Assembly: GCA_023150915.1 (NCBI GenBank)
Contig: JAKLKA010000001.1
Span: forward strand, 1 to 64,000
DNA length: 64,000 bases
Direction of reading: 5' to 3'
Origin: Polyangiaceae bacterium
GTDB taxonomy: Bacteria > Myxococcota_A > Polyangia > Polyangiales > Polyangiaceae
The notes beneath the pieces were generated by a model. It was not told the origin of the DNA, searched no databases, and was given only the letters and a program-made list of their open reading frames with translations. Of this stretch, positions 18,665 through 28,432 are shown piece after piece. Made by a program: the position numbers and the translations under genes. Numbering within the stretch: the first letter of the stretch is position 1; every line of letters starts with the position of its first letter.

Positions 18665-19357
18665 CTACAGCGTCAGCGGTTCGTCGACGAAGCGGTATCC
18701 GACGCCCCGGACCGTCTCGATGTAGTCACGCACGTGACCCAGCTTCTCGCGCAACCGCTTGACGTGCGCGTCGACGGTGCGCGTGCTGATGCGGGCGTCC
18801 ATGCCCCAGACCGTGTCCAGCAGGCTCTCGCGGGACTGCACCCGGTTCTTGCGATCGAACAGCGTCACCAAGAGCTTCAGCTCCAGAGCGGTCAGCTCGA
18901 CCTCCTCCCCCTGAACCCACACCCGGTGTGCCTCGCGATCGATCCTCAGCTCACCGAACTCGATGGCCCGGCTCGGGGCGCCCGGCCCGTCGTTGCGCCG
19001 CAGCACCGCGCGCACGCGCAGTACCAGCTCGCGCACGCTGAAGGGCTTGACGATGTAGTCGTCGGCGCCCAGCTCGAAGCCCACCACGCGATCGATTTCG
19101 TCGTTCTTGGCCGTGAGCATCACGACCGGGACGCATCGCGTCGACGTTTCGCTCTTGAGCGTGCGGCACACGTCCATGCCCGACGTGTCGGGCAGCATCA
19201 GGTCGAGCAAGACCAGATCGGGGTGGGACTCGCGCGCCAGTTGAAGCCCTTGGCCGCCCTGCGTGGCGCGCAGCACGTCGAAGCCGGCCGCCCGCAGGTT
19301 GTACTCGAGCACGTCTTGGATGTCGTGTTCGTCCTCGATCACGAGCACGGTCGTCAT
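18665..19357 (-). CDS. Second PhoB-like response regulator
   Basis: 230 residues, closely similar along its whole length to the phoB product encoded 600 bases away (identical LVLLDLMLP, VGFELGADDYIVKPFSVREL, TRTVD.HVKRLREKL and ETVRGVGYRF blocks). All receiver and winged-helix residues are intact, so it should be functional. There is no kinase gene beside it; PhoR is the obvious candidate donor. It has its own Pho box (19386-19401). Likely an old tandem duplication. Confidence 0.93.
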   Translation of the reverse strand: MTTVLVIEDEHDIQDVLEYNLRAAGFDVLRATQGGQGLQLARESHPDLVLLDLMLPDTSGMDVCRTLKSETSTRCVPVVMLTAKNDEIDRVVGFELGADDYIVKPFSVRELVLRVRAVLRRNDGPGAPSRAIEFGELRIDREAHRVWVQGEEVELTALELKLLVTLFDRKNRVQSRESLLDTVWGMDARISTRTVDAHVKRLREKLGHVRDYIETVRGVGYRFVDEPLTL

Positions 19358-19385
19358 GTTCAGAGACGAGAGCTAGCGAAGGCAT

Positions 19386-19401
19386 GTGACCAACGGGTGA
19401 C
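19386..19401 (-). promoter_or_regulatory. Pho box upstream of the second phoB-like gene
   Basis: GTCACCCGTTGGTCAC on the gene strand: two GTCAC units 11 bases apart, 29 bases before the ATG. Confidence 0.7.
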
Positions 19402-19563
19402 GAGTCCGTGCCATATCGGACACGGAACCCCCACCATTCCGCGGGCGTCGAGGATTTCCCCGGCCCTTGCCGGGGTTCGGGGCTATGCTGCAATCATCTC
19501 GTGTCGGGGGACCGGCGCGTCACTTTCCCTTTTCCTTCGCAAAGCGTGGCGACTCGGGAGGCG

Positions 19564-19947
19564 ATGGCGATGGCATATCTGGGATTCGAGCGACGTTCGA
19601 ACCGGCGCGTCGACGTGCCGGCTACTGCGAGTTGGTACAGGGGCGGGGCGGCGAGCGACCGGTTCATCGTGGCGAACCTGTCGGCGGCGGGCGCGCTCTT
19701 GATTGGTGACAGTGAGCTGGGGCGCGGCGACTCGGCGCTGCTCCGGCTGGAATCGCCGGGCTGCGAACCGGTGTACGTCCACGCCCGCGTCGTGCGTGGC
19801 GGCAACGGCGACGGCGTCAACGCCCTGGCGGTCGAGTTTCGTCACCGGAGCCCCGACACCGAAGACGCCATTCACGACGTGGTGCTGAGCGCGCTCGAGG
19901 CGGAACTGCGGTCCCGACGCTTCACGACGCAGGGCGCCAGCGTGTGA
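19564..19947 (+). CDS. PilZ-domain cyclic-di-GMP receptor
   Basis: 127 residues, nearly all one PilZ domain. The c-di-GMP contacts are present: the arginine motif ERRSNRR near residue 10 and NLSAAG near residue 35. Start ATG 19564 has GGGAGG five bases upstream. The longer open frame before it lacks a ribosome site. It probably acts as a small adaptor that binds c-di-GMP and alters a partner, unknown here. It lies divergent from the second phoB gene and 105 bases before tonB. Confidence 0.85.
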   Translation: MAMAYLGFERRSNRRVDVPATASWYRGGAASDRFIVANLSAAGALLIGDSELGRGDSALLRLESPGCEPVYVHARVVRGGNGDGVNALAVEFRHRSPDTEDAIHDVVLSALEAELRSRRFTTQGASV

Positions 19948-20052
19948 CGATGGTGCGACGACGGTGCGGATCCGGCGACGATCTGGTTCACTGCCAATTT
20001 CCCGTTTCGCCATCGAGCCGTCACTCGATCGAGGCAGGCTCCCGCTGTCTCG

Positions 20053-20805
20053 ATGGACCTGACGACGTGGACCACCCAAGGCTCAGACCCGGTGCGGCGG
20101 AAGCGCCTGGCGTTCGGCTACACGGTCGGCTCGGTCGGTGCCGGGCTGGTGGCGGTGGCCGTGGCGCTCACCGCCGGCAAAGTGGTGATGGCCGACGAAG
20201 ACGTTCCCGTCGACGTCACGCTGGCTACCGCGCCGGAAGAGCACAAGGCAGAGCCCGAGCCCGAGCCCGAGCCGGAACCCACCCCCGAGCCGGCGGCCCA
20301 GGCGCCGGGTCCACGGCTGCCCAAGCTGACCCCACCCAAAGAGATCCCCAAGGACAAGCCCGCGGAGAGCGCCAGCACCGCTGACGACGCTTACGGTGAC
20401 GGCGACCCGTACGAACGGGGAAACGCCGGAGGCGGAGGCGGCCCGAAGCCCGCATTGACCCAGACTGCCGCGCCGCCGCCGCCGCCACCGCCGCCGCCGA
20501 AGCCCAAGCCGTCAGGGCCGGTGCGCCTGGCCGAGAACGACGTCGCGCCGGTCTCGATCTCGATGGGCGCCCCCCAATACCCCGCCGCCGCCAAGGCTGC
20601 CGGTGTCGAGGGCACCGTGGTGGTGAAGTACGTCGTGACGGAGACCGGCGCGGTGACCGGCGTGCAAGTCGTTCGCGGCCCGCCCGAGTTGCACGCCGCC
20701 TGCATCGCCGCCGTTCAGAGTTGGCGCTTCAAGCCGGCGCTACGCGACGGCATTCCGATCGCCGTCTCGCGCGTTGCCCGCTTCCCCTTTCGCATCAAGA
20801 CCTGA
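20053..20805 (+). CDS. tonB: TonB-family energy transducer
   Basis: 250 residues: one N-terminal membrane helix (about 23-45), a Glu/Pro repeat and a poly-Pro spacer through the periplasm, and a C-terminal TonB domain (PQYPAAAKAAGVEGTVVVKYVV, SWRFKPALRDG). It transmits proton-motive energy from ExbB/ExbD to outer-membrane receptors. It is the first gene of the operon tonB-exbB-exbD-exbD-receptor, with a 24-base gap to exbB. Confidence 0.92.
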   Translation: MDLTTWTTQGSDPVRRKRLAFGYTVGSVGAGLVAVAVALTAGKVVMADEDVPVDVTLATAPEEHKAEPEPEPEPEPTPEPAAQAPGPRLPKLTPPKEIPKDKPAESASTADDAYGDGDPYERGNAGGGGGPKPALTQTAAPPPPPPPPPKPKPSGPVRLAENDVAPVSISMGAPQYPAAAKAAGVEGTVVVKYVVTETGAVTGVQVVRGPPELHAACIAAVQSWRFKPALRDGIPIAVSRVARFPFRIKT

Positions 20806-20829
20806 CGCAATACGACCACGGAGAGAGAG

Positions 20830-21546
20830 ATGACATTCAACCTCGTTCACATCTGGCAGTCGATGGGCCTGGTGGCGAAGCTCATCGCCGCCGCGCTGCT
20901 CGTCATGGGCGTCGCCAGCATTGGCGTGGTCATCGAGCGCTTGATCGCGTTTTCGCGCTCGGCCAAAGAGTCGCTGGCTTTTGCCCAGAAGGCGACGCCG
21001 CTTCTCCGCAGCTGGGAAGTGGAGACTCTGCTCCAGGCCGCCAAAGAGCACAAAAGCTCGGCGCTGGCTCGACTCTTCGCCGCCATCATCGAGCGCTACA
21101 TCGGCGGGTTCGAGACGCTGGACGGGAACATCACGCCCGTCGAGCTGGCGCGCAACGAGGCAGAGCGTCAGAAAGAGCAGATCGGCGCCGACCTCAGGCG
21201 CGGCATGAGCGTGCTGGCGTCAGTCGGCTCGGTGGCTCCGTTCGTGGGCCTGCTCGGCACCGTGGTCGGCATCATTGCCGCGTTTCAGGGCATCGCTTCC
21301 ACCGGGTCCGGGGGCCTGGGCGCGGTGTCGGCCGGCATCGCCGAAGCGCTGATCGAGACCGCCTTCGGCCTGATGGTCGCCATCCCGGCGGTTCTCTTCT
21401 TCAACTATCTGACGGCAAAGGTGGGCACCATCGAGCTGGCCTTGGCGCGGTCGGCCGGCGAGCTGCTGGACGAGATGGAAGCACGCTACGTGCCGCCGTC
21501 GAGCACGGGTCGGACCTCTGACGTGGGTGAGCGCCAGGCCGCCTGA
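20830..21546 (+). CDS. exbB: ExbB/TolQ/MotA-type proton channel
   Basis: 238 residues with three membrane helices; the last two carry the family motif GSVAPFVGLLGTVVGII and AEALIETAFGLMVAIPAV. It forms the pentameric stator around ExbD. GGAGAGAGAG lies before the ATG. The tail contains extra charged residues after residue 215. Confidence 0.94.
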   Translation: MTFNLVHIWQSMGLVAKLIAAALLVMGVASIGVVIERLIAFSRSAKESLAFAQKATPLLRSWEVETLLQAAKEHKSSALARLFAAIIERYIGGFETLDGNITPVELARNEAERQKEQIGADLRRGMSVLASVGSVAPFVGLLGTVVGIIAAFQGIASTGSGGLGAVSAGIAEALIETAFGLMVAIPAVLFFNYLTAKVGTIELALARSAGELLDEMEARYVPPSSTGRTSDVGERQAA

Positions 21547-21557
21547 GGGATGATGTC

Positions 21558-21989
21558 ATGGGTATGAGCGCCAGCGCAGCCGCACGACGACCGGAGCCGG
21601 AGATCAACGTCACCCCCCTGGTGGACGTGGTGCTGGTGCTCCTGATCATCTTCATGGTGATCGCTCCGGCCATCAACGAGGGTGAGCATGTGGAGCTGCC
21701 CGCCATCTTCCAACCCGACGCCAAGCCCAAGGACATGAACCCGATCGACGTGACCATCGCGCTCAGCGGCGCCGTGATCGTCGACAAGGAGAAGATCGAG
21801 CCCGCCACGCTGAAGGCGCGGCTCACCGCGCTGCACGAAAAGGATCCAGAGCGAGCGCTCTTGCTGAAGACCGACGCGGCGGCACCCTACGGCAAGGTCC
21901 GCGAGACCTTTGCCATGCTGCAGGGCATCGGCCTCAAAGGGATCTCGCTCAAGGTCACGGAGCGCAAGAAGCCCGGTCAGGGACAGTGA
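21558..21989 (+). CDS. exbD: ExbD biopolymer transport protein (first copy)
   Basis: 143 residues: short cytoplasmic N-terminus with INVTPLVDVVLVLLIIFMV, where the Asp is the proton carrier in the single membrane helix, and a periplasmic domain. It pairs with the next exbD; two ExbD copies per operon are common in Myxococcota, so each may serve in a mixed dimer. Starts 11 bases after exbB. Confidence 0.93.
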   Translation: MGMSASAAARRPEPEINVTPLVDVVLVLLIIFMVIAPAINEGEHVELPAIFQPDAKPKDMNPIDVTIALSGAVIVDKEKIEPATLKARLTALHEKDPERALLLKTDAAAPYGKVRETFAMLQGIGLKGISLKVTERKKPGQGQ

Positions 21990-21996
21990 GGGCACC

Positions 21997-22440
21997 ATGG
22001 GAATGCACCTGAGCCCGGGCAAACGCGGCGCCAAGCAGCAGCCAACGCCCAACGTCAACGTCACCCCGCTGGTCGACGTTGCTCTGGTGGTGCTGATCAT
22101 CTTCATGGTCGTCACGCCGCTGATGACCAAGACCTTCTGGCTCAACCTGCCCAAGCAAGAGAGGGCCGACGAGCCGCCGCCGCCGCCCAGCGACGACGCC
22201 AACAAGCCGCTGGTGGTGACTGTGGACCGGTCCGGCAAGATCCACGTCAATCAGACCGAGCTCAGCAAGGAAGAGCTGAAAGATCGACTCCCGCGCATGC
22301 TTGCCGCGAAGAAGCAGAAGGTCGTGTACTTCGACGCGCACAACGAGCTCGGCTATGGGCGCGCCGTCGACGTGCTCGATGCGACGCGCGCCGGCGGCGC
22401 GCGCTCGATCGCGATCCTGACCGAGACCGTAGTCCGCTGA
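21997..22440 (+). CDS. exbD: ExbD biopolymer transport protein (second copy)
   Basis: 147 residues from ATG 21997 (GAGGGCACC before it), eight bases after the first copy. VNVTPLVDVALVVLIIFMV again holds the key Asp. Its periplasmic part differs from the first copy (Pro-rich loop ERADEPPPPPSDD), so the two copies are not recent duplicates. Confidence 0.93.
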   Translation: MGMHLSPGKRGAKQQPTPNVNVTPLVDVALVVLIIFMVVTPLMTKTFWLNLPKQERADEPPPPPSDDANKPLVVTVDRSGKIHVNQTELSKEELKDRLPRMLAAKKQKVVYFDAHNELGYGRAVDVLDATRAGGARSIAILTETVVR

Positions 22441-22500
22441 GCCCCACTTCGAAAGACGCACCGGGCTCCCCGCGTTGGGGGCCAGGGCGGACGTGTACCC

Positions 22501-25440
22501 ATGAGAGCCCGACATCTGACCTACAGCACATTCGTTCTTTCGCTGCTGCTCTCGAGCGGCGGTCTTGCGCTTGCCCAGGCGCCGGAAGACGAAGAAGGCG
22601 ACGAGATCGCGCCGGCGCCGGCAGAGCCTCAGAAGCCCGGCGACGCGTCACCTGCTCCCGACGACGCCGCTGGTGACGCCGAAGAGAGCCCCTCGCGCCC
22701 ACCGCCCAAGGGCAAGGGCGTGATCTGGGGTGTGCTCACCGACACCAAGCTGAAGGAACCATTGCCCGAGGCCACGGTCACGGTCGTGGGTACCAAGCTC
22801 AGGGCCATTACCGATCTCGACGGACGCTTTCGGCTCGAGCTGCCGCCGGGGACCCATGCCATTCGGTTCTTCTACGAGTTGCACAAGGCCGAGCGGGTGC
22901 AGGGCATCGTGGTGGCCGCGGGCCAGGTCGTGAAGGTCGACGCGCGGCTGGTGCCCGACGAGAAGGCCGTGGACGTGGTCGAAGTCGAGACCGAGGCCGA
23001 TCGCGCCAGCATGGAGGGGCTGATTCTGACCCGAAGGCGATCGGCGGCTTCGGGCGACGCGGTGGGGCGCGTGGAAATCGCCAAGACGCCCGATCGGAAC
23101 GCCGCCGAGGCCGCGCGCCGCGTGGTGGGCGCCAACATCGTCGATGGCCGCTTCGTCTACGTGCGCGGCCTGGGAGAGCGCTACACCAATGCACTGCTCA
23201 ACGGTGTGCCACTGCCCAGCCCGGAGCCCGATCGGCAAGCGGTCCCCCTCGATCTCTTCCCGTCGCTCATTTTGGAGGACCTGACCATCGTCAAGACCTT
23301 CACGCCCGACACGCCCGGCGACTTCACCGGCGGCTCGGTGCGAATCAACACCCGCGCCATGCCTTCGAAGCTCCTGCTCTCGGCCTCACTGGGAGCGGGG
23401 TTCAACACCTCGACCACGTTCCAAGAGCGACTCTCTTACAAGGGAAGCAGCACCGACTGGCTCGGGTTCGACGGCGGAGCACGCAAGCTGCCGGGCAGCA
23501 TTCCCGAGCACAAGATCGGGCCGAACGTCCCGCGTCCCGATGGCTCGGTGCCCACGCAGGCCGAGCTCACGGGTTGGGGTCGCGACATGAACGCCTTCAT
23601 GTCCACCGAAGGCGCGACCAGCCTTCCGAACTACAGCGTCAGCGTCGTGGGCGGCGACAGTTTCGACCTGGGCGAGAAGCGCCGCCTCGGTACACTGGCG
23701 GCGCTGACCTATTCACGGAAGTTCTTGCGGCGCGCCGGCGAGAAGATCAGCACCTTCGGTCTGGACGGCAACGGGGACTTGCAGAAGAAGAACGACATCG
23801 AGGGCGAGACCGGGTTCGACCAAGTCGGCTGGGGCGCCTTCGCAGGTGTCACCTACGAATTCTCTCCCAAGCATCGCATCGCCCTCATCGGGTTTCACAG
23901 CCAAGCCGGCGACAAAGAGGCGCGGGTGTTCGAGGGCTTCCACGAAGAGCGCTCGGCCGTCATCCGCGAGACGCGCCTGCGCTATGTGAGTCGGGGGCTC
24001 ACCTTTGGTCAGCTGCGCGGCGAGCACGAGCTGCCCGCGCTCGACGATGCCAAGATCGACTGGAGCCTGTTCGCGTCACGAGCCGGTCGCGACGAACCCG
24101 ACACCCGCGGGACGATCTACACCTACGACTCGGGCCTGGACGCCTACACCTTCGAGGACGACGCGCTCTCGGGATCGCACTTCTTCGCCGAGCAGAAGGA
24201 GAAGACCTACGGCGGCGCCCTCGACCTGACCCAGCCCCTGGCCAAGGGGGACAAGCCGGCGAGCCTGAAGCTCGGAACGCTGATGAGCTTTCGCGACCGC
24301 GAGTTCGACGCTCGGCGCTTCCGCTATCGGCAGGTCCCCGGCTCGGATCCCAACCTGCTGCTCTTGCCGCCCGACCAGCTCTTCACCGACGGCAACATCG
24401 GCACTGCGCTGAACCTGCAAGAGGACACGCGCGCCAACGACTCGTACACCGCCGACTTGAACGTGTACGCCGCGTACTTGATGAGTGACACCAGCCTGAG
24501 CAAGAGCCTGCGCTTCGTGGCTGGGCAGCGGATCGAGGTAGCGCGACAGGGCATCGAGTCGGTGGACCCATTCTCGCCTGCGGTGGGCAAAGTCTCGACG
24601 CGGCTCGACACCACCGATCTCTTGCCGTCGGCCGCGCTGATTTTCAAGGCCACCGAGAGCGCCAACGTCCGCGCTTCCGTCACCCGCACCATCGCCCGCC
24701 CGCAGCTGCGCGAGCTGGCGCCGTTTTCGTTCACCGACTATTTCGGCGGCAACAACGTCGAGGGCAACCCCGACCTGGACCGCACCCTCATCACCAACGG
24801 GGACTTGCGCTTCGAATACTTCCCCAGCCCCAGCGAAGTGCTGGCGTTCAGCACGTTCTACAAGCACTTCGACGGAGCCATCGAGCAGGTGCTGCAGGCG
24901 CAAGGCGCGGTGGCGGGCATCGCCACCTATGACAACGCCGACAGCGCGTCGTTGATTGGCGTCGAGCTCGAAGGGCGCAAGGGGCTTGGCTTCTTGACCC
25001 AATCGCTGAAAGACTTCTCGCTGATCGCCAATCTCACCCTGGCGCGGTCGCGCGTGTCGCTCGACCCCGAGAAGGCGAGCTTCGTCACCAACTCGGATCG
25101 CCCCCTGTCGAACCAGGCGCCGTGGGTGGTCAACGCGATGGTCGACTACGCCAGTGAAGACCTGGGGCTCAAGGCTCGCCTGCTCTACAACATCTCGGGG
25201 CGCAGCATCGTCACCGTGGGCACGAACGGGCTCCCTGACGTGTACGAGCAGCCGCGCCACGCCATGGACGCGGTGGTGGCCAAGGACATCGGCAAGCACC
25301 TGGAGCTGAAGCTGGCGGCCACCAACGTCTTGAACTCGGCCTTCGTCCGCACCCAGGGTGAGAGCAACGACGGCGACAACGTGGTCCGCGAGTACCAAGA
25401 CGGCAGCACGCTATCGGTGAGCGGAACGTACAACTACTAG
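22501..25440 (+). CDS. TonB-dependent outer-membrane receptor
   Basis: 979 residues. Signal peptide ends near LALAQ; an acidic/Pro-rich spacer leads to a carboxypeptidase-regulatory-like domain at about 75-165 (GVLTDTKLKEPLPEATVTV), then a plug (RRVVGANIVDGRFVYVRGLGERY, SLILEDLTIVKTFTPDTPGDF) and a 22-strand type barrel that ends in VSGTYNY. The Oar-like first domain and the plug motif VRGLGERYTN belong to a receptor class often found in Bacteroidota and Myxococcota. The substrate is not readable from sequence; the phosphate island upstream and the lipoprotein downstream make a phosphorus compound a fair guess only. Confidence 0.93.
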   Translation: MRARHLTYSTFVLSLLLSSGGLALAQAPEDEEGDEIAPAPAEPQKPGDASPAPDDAAGDAEESPSRPPPKGKGVIWGVLTDTKLKEPLPEATVTVVGTKLRAITDLDGRFRLELPPGTHAIRFFYELHKAERVQGIVVAAGQVVKVDARLVPDEKAVDVVEVETEADRASMEGLILTRRRSAASGDAVGRVEIAKTPDRNAAEAARRVVGANIVDGRFVYVRGLGERYTNALLNGVPLPSPEPDRQAVPLDLFPSLILEDLTIVKTFTPDTPGDFTGGSVRINTRAMPSKLLLSASLGAGFNTSTTFQERLSYKGSSTDWLGFDGGARKLPGSIPEHKIGPNVPRPDGSVPTQAELTGWGRDMNAFMSTEGATSLPNYSVSVVGGDSFDLGEKRRLGTLAALTYSRKFLRRAGEKISTFGLDGNGDLQKKNDIEGETGFDQVGWGAFAGVTYEFSPKHRIALIGFHSQAGDKEARVFEGFHEERSAVIRETRLRYVSRGLTFGQLRGEHELPALDDAKIDWSLFASRAGRDEPDTRGTIYTYDSGLDAYTFEDDALSGSHFFAEQKEKTYGGALDLTQPLAKGDKPASLKLGTLMSFRDREFDARRFRYRQVPGSDPNLLLLPPDQLFTDGNIGTALNLQEDTRANDSYTADLNVYAAYLMSDTSLSKSLRFVAGQRIEVARQGIESVDPFSPAVGKVSTRLDTTDLLPSAALIFKATESANVRASVTRTIARPQLRELAPFSFTDYFGGNNVEGNPDLDRTLITNGDLRFEYFPSPSEVLAFSTFYKHFDGAIEQVLQAQGAVAGIATYDNADSASLIGVELEGRKGLGFLTQSLKDFSLIANLTLARSRVSLDPEKASFVTNSDRPLSNQAPWVVNAMVDYASEDLGLKARLLYNISGRSIVTVGTNGLPDVYEQPRHAMDAVVAKDIGKHLELKLAATNVLNSAFVRTQGESNDGDNVVREYQDGSTLSVSGTYNY

Positions 25441-25564
25441 GGCAAATGGCGGTTGTCGCCTGCATTCGACCCGAATCCGTCTCCCGAGCGTGCGCGCCAG
25501 CTCGGGACTTGGGTCTCGGAAGAGGCAGGGCCGAGCGCGATCGTCGAGGCTCGCCGCTTGGCAA

Positions 25565-26707
25565 CTACTTGACCGTGCACTCGGCGAGCACCTCTCTGGC
25601 CACCGCCACCAGGTCGCGCTCTTGTCCCGCGTCGTCCTTCCGCGGGTCCCAGCCGGTGAGGCGCGCCAGCGTGGCCAGCGGCTGCTCGAGGCGTCGCTTT
25701 GCCACCTCGCGCCGGCGATCGTCGCTGGGCTGTGCTTCGCCTTCACGCAGGCCGCTTGCGAGCACGCCGAGCAGCGCTGCGACCAGCTCGCGCGAGCCCA
25801 AGTGCTCGGCCAGCGCGACGTAGCGATCGCGCACCCACCAGGCGAAGTCGTCGTCGAAGCGCGGCGCGGCGCGCAGGAACGAGGTCGCGAAGAAGTCGCG
25901 CTCGTCGGCGGTTGCCTCACCGGGCTCCAGGGGCAGCTTCTCGAACACCGGTCCGACCGCAGCCCACGCTGCTTGCAGCCCGAGGTACCGCGGCTGGTCG
26001 CTGCTACCGGGGTAGCCCGTGAAGTGGCGCGCGAGCTCGTGCGTCCCATCGGACAGGCGGAAGGCGAGGTGGAAGTTGCCGCTCGACGTCGAGAAGCTGC
26101 GCCCCCACATCCCGTTCGGCGGCGGCGGCGGCTCGATCTCGCGAAGCCGTGCAGTGAGCGCTGGCCGTGCCGTCCCGAGAGCCTTGTCGAGCACCGAGGC
26201 AGAGATCATGCCGCGGGCGATGCGGACCGCGGCCTGCCCCTTCGATGCGGCTGAGTAGTACCCGTGATTGCCGAGCCCGAGGACCTCGAAGCTGGCCTGG
26301 CCGCTCTTGCGTCGAGCGCGCCAGAGCTCGAGCCCGCCGCCGTGACCCGACCCCGTCTCAACGACCAGCTCCTCGACTTCGCTCGTGAGCGGGTCGCACG
26401 CGAACGTCACGTCGACCACGCTGCCGGTTACCGTGTGGTCGTATTGCTTGGCGAGCTCCTTGGCGAGTCGCACCTCGGCCTGGCGATGGTCCGCGCAGGT
26501 GTCAGCCGCGTACACCTTCGGGGCGGCCCGCGACTTGGGCGGCGTGTCAGGCCAGCAGCGATTCGCCCCCACCGGCCGGGCGGGGGGCGGGCTTGCGGAC
26601 GCCGCTTCCGGTGCCACCGCGGGGATCGCCGGCGCCGCGGGGGCAGCCGCCGGGGCGACCGGGCTCGCGCAGCCACCCAGGAAGAGCACAGCGATCAGCG
26701 CCCGCAT
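25565..26707 (-). CDS. Exported lipoprotein, unknown function
   Basis: 380 residues from ATG 26707, which starts the lipoprotein signal MRALIAVLFLGGC. An Ala/Pro-rich linker extends to about residue 48, followed by a domain with a Cys pair and Trp-rich segments (WWVRDRYVALAEHLGSRELV). No domain that I recognise. It faces the TonB operon end to end, 124 bases from the receptor stop; that gap holds no clear terminator. The upstream extension of the frame is not coding. Confidence 0.7.
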   Translation of the reverse strand: MRALIAVLFLGGCASPVAPAAAPAAPAIPAVAPEAASASPPPARPVGANRCWPDTPPKSRAAPKVYAADTCADHRQAEVRLAKELAKQYDHTVTGSVVDVTFACDPLTSEVEELVVETGSGHGGGLELWRARRKSGQASFEVLGLGNHGYYSAASKGQAAVRIARGMISASVLDKALGTARPALTARLREIEPPPPPNGMWGRSFSTSSGNFHLAFRLSDGTHELARHFTGYPGSSDQPRYLGLQAAWAAVGPVFEKLPLEPGEATADERDFFATSFLRAAPRFDDDFAWWVRDRYVALAEHLGSRELVAALLGVLASGLREGEAQPSDDRRREVAKRRLEQPLATLARLTGWDPRKDDAGQERDLVAVAREVLAECTVK

Positions 26708-26880
26708 GTCCAGAGGGAACACCGCTCTGGGTCGGAGGTTCCCGGCCTCATCCACATGCCGTCCCCAGGCTGTGCAAAGTGACGTTTTCCGACCCCATTC
26801 CGAAACACGAAAGTTACGCGCGCCGCACGGCTCGGTCACGGCCCGGGCGCACAGTCCCGCTCGCCCAAGGAGGATTGTTC

Positions 26881-28374
26881 ATGCGTAACTTCACTCGTTT
26901 CTTGCTGGTTTCTTCACTTTCTACGCTGCCCTTGCTGGTTGCGTGCGGGGACGACTCGGACTCGGACAAGCCCGCGTCGGGCGGCTCGGGAGGGACCGGC
27001 GCCACGGGTGGTGGCGGCAGCGGCGGCAGCGGCGGCGGAATGGCCGGCGGCGGCGGCAGCATGGCTGGCAGCGGCGGCAGCATGGCCGGCAGCGGCGGCG
27101 GCGGCACGGGCGGGGCGACCGGCGGCACCGGCGGCACCGGCGGCAGCACCTGCGACCTCGCGGCGACCAAGACCGTCGAGGACCTCACCGGCAAGATCAC
27201 CGCGAGCAAGAAGCTCACGAACGACAAGCACTACATGCTCAAGGGCATCGTGACGGTCGAGGCGGGAGCCACCCTGACCATCGACCCCTGCACCAAGATC
27301 ATGGGCGACAAGGCCACCACCGGCACGCTGGTCATCAAGCAGGGCGCCAAGATCATCGCGGACGGCAAGAAGGACGAGCCGATCCTGTTCACCAGCGCTG
27401 CGCCCGTCGGCTCTCGCGCAGCGGGTGACTGGGGCGGTCTGATCGTGCTCGGCAAGGCGCCCACCAACAAGACCAACCCGACCATCGAAGGCTTGACCAC
27501 CAACGAGACCTACGGCGGCACGGATCCGACCGATGACAGCGGCGTCTTGCGCTTCATGCGCATCGAGTTTGGCGGCGTCGAGATTGCGGCCAACAACGAG
27601 ATCAACGGGCTCACTTTGGGCGGCGTGGGGAACAAGACCGTGGTCGAGAACATTCAGGTCAAGCACACCCTGGACGATTGCTTCGAGTTCTTCGGGGGCA
27701 CGGTCAACGCCAAGCGCTTGGTCTGCTTCCGCAACGGCGACGACGGCCTGGACTTCGACTTCGGCTATTCCGGCAAGGTGCAGTTCTACTTCCACCAGTC
27801 GGATCCGAGCCTGGCCGACGAGGCCAACGGCTTCGAGTGGGACACGGACGGCACGAACTTCACCGCCACCCCGCCCACCAACCCCACCGTCTACAACGCC
27901 ACGCTCTGTGGCCAGAACGCGGTGGTCGCCAAGCAGCAGTACGGCATGCTGCTGCGCCGCGGCGTGAAGGGTAAGATCGTCAACGCCATCGTCACCGGCT
28001 TCGAGGCCGGCGTGGACCTCCGCGACGTACCCCCCACCAGCGTGGAGCTGATGAACAGCGTGTTCTTCGGCAACGCGCCCGAGAACATCGCCTACGTCGA
28101 AGACGGGTCGAACAGCGACACCAAGAAAGACGACGACAAGGGCTTCGACGAGATCGGCTGGTTCAACACCAGCGGTTGGAACAACACCACCAACGATCCG
28201 AAGCTGGCAGGCTGCTTCGCTGCCACCCCGAACCCGATCCCGGCCAGCGTGATCGCCGGCGCCACCCCGCCGAGCGATGGGTTCTTCGACGCCACCGCCA
28301 ACTATGCGGGCGCGTTCAAGGACGCGGCCGGCAACTGGATGACCGGCAAGTGGATCGACTGGGCCGACAAGTGA
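26881..28374 (+). CDS. Exported Gly-rich lipoprotein with beta-helix-like mature domain
   Basis: 497 residues. AAGGAGG lies 9 bases before the ATG. The lipobox is LPLLVAC, followed by a Gly/Ser/Met repeat linker (about 25-95). The mature part has repeated short strands (MLKGIVTVEAGATLTI, GTLVIKQGAKIIADG, GVEIAANNEINGLTLGGVGNKTVVENIQV) typical of right-handed parallel beta-helix proteins. Similar proteins are often encoded next to TonB-dependent receptors, so it may be the surface partner of the receptor upstream; that is inference. A strong terminator follows. Confidence 0.75.
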   Translation: MRNFTRFLLVSSLSTLPLLVACGDDSDSDKPASGGSGGTGATGGGGSGGSGGGMAGGGGSMAGSGGSMAGSGGGGTGGATGGTGGTGGSTCDLAATKTVEDLTGKITASKKLTNDKHYMLKGIVTVEAGATLTIDPCTKIMGDKATTGTLVIKQGAKIIADGKKDEPILFTSAAPVGSRAAGDWGGLIVLGKAPTNKTNPTIEGLTTNETYGGTDPTDDSGVLRFMRIEFGGVEIAANNEINGLTLGGVGNKTVVENIQVKHTLDDCFEFFGGTVNAKRLVCFRNGDDGLDFDFGYSGKVQFYFHQSDPSLADEANGFEWDTDGTNFTATPPTNPTVYNATLCGQNAVVAKQQYGMLLRRGVKGKIVNAIVTGFEAGVDLRDVPPTSVELMNSVFFGNAPENIAYVEDGSNSDTKKDDDKGFDEIGWFNTSGWNNTTNDPKLAGCFAATPNPIPASVIAGATPPSDGFFDATANYAGAFKDAAGNWMTGKWIDWADK

Positions 28375-28432
28375 GCTGAGCGACTTCGGGCTTCTCCGAC
28401 CCCTCGCGCCTCGACTAGCTGGAGGAGCCCCG

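Noticed and set aside
19944-19968. GTGAC/GTGCG units before tonB as a fifth Pho box
   Set aside because: Spacing is 9 and 11 bases and two of three units are degenerate; the first overlaps the PilZ stop codon. Not comparable to the four clean boxes.
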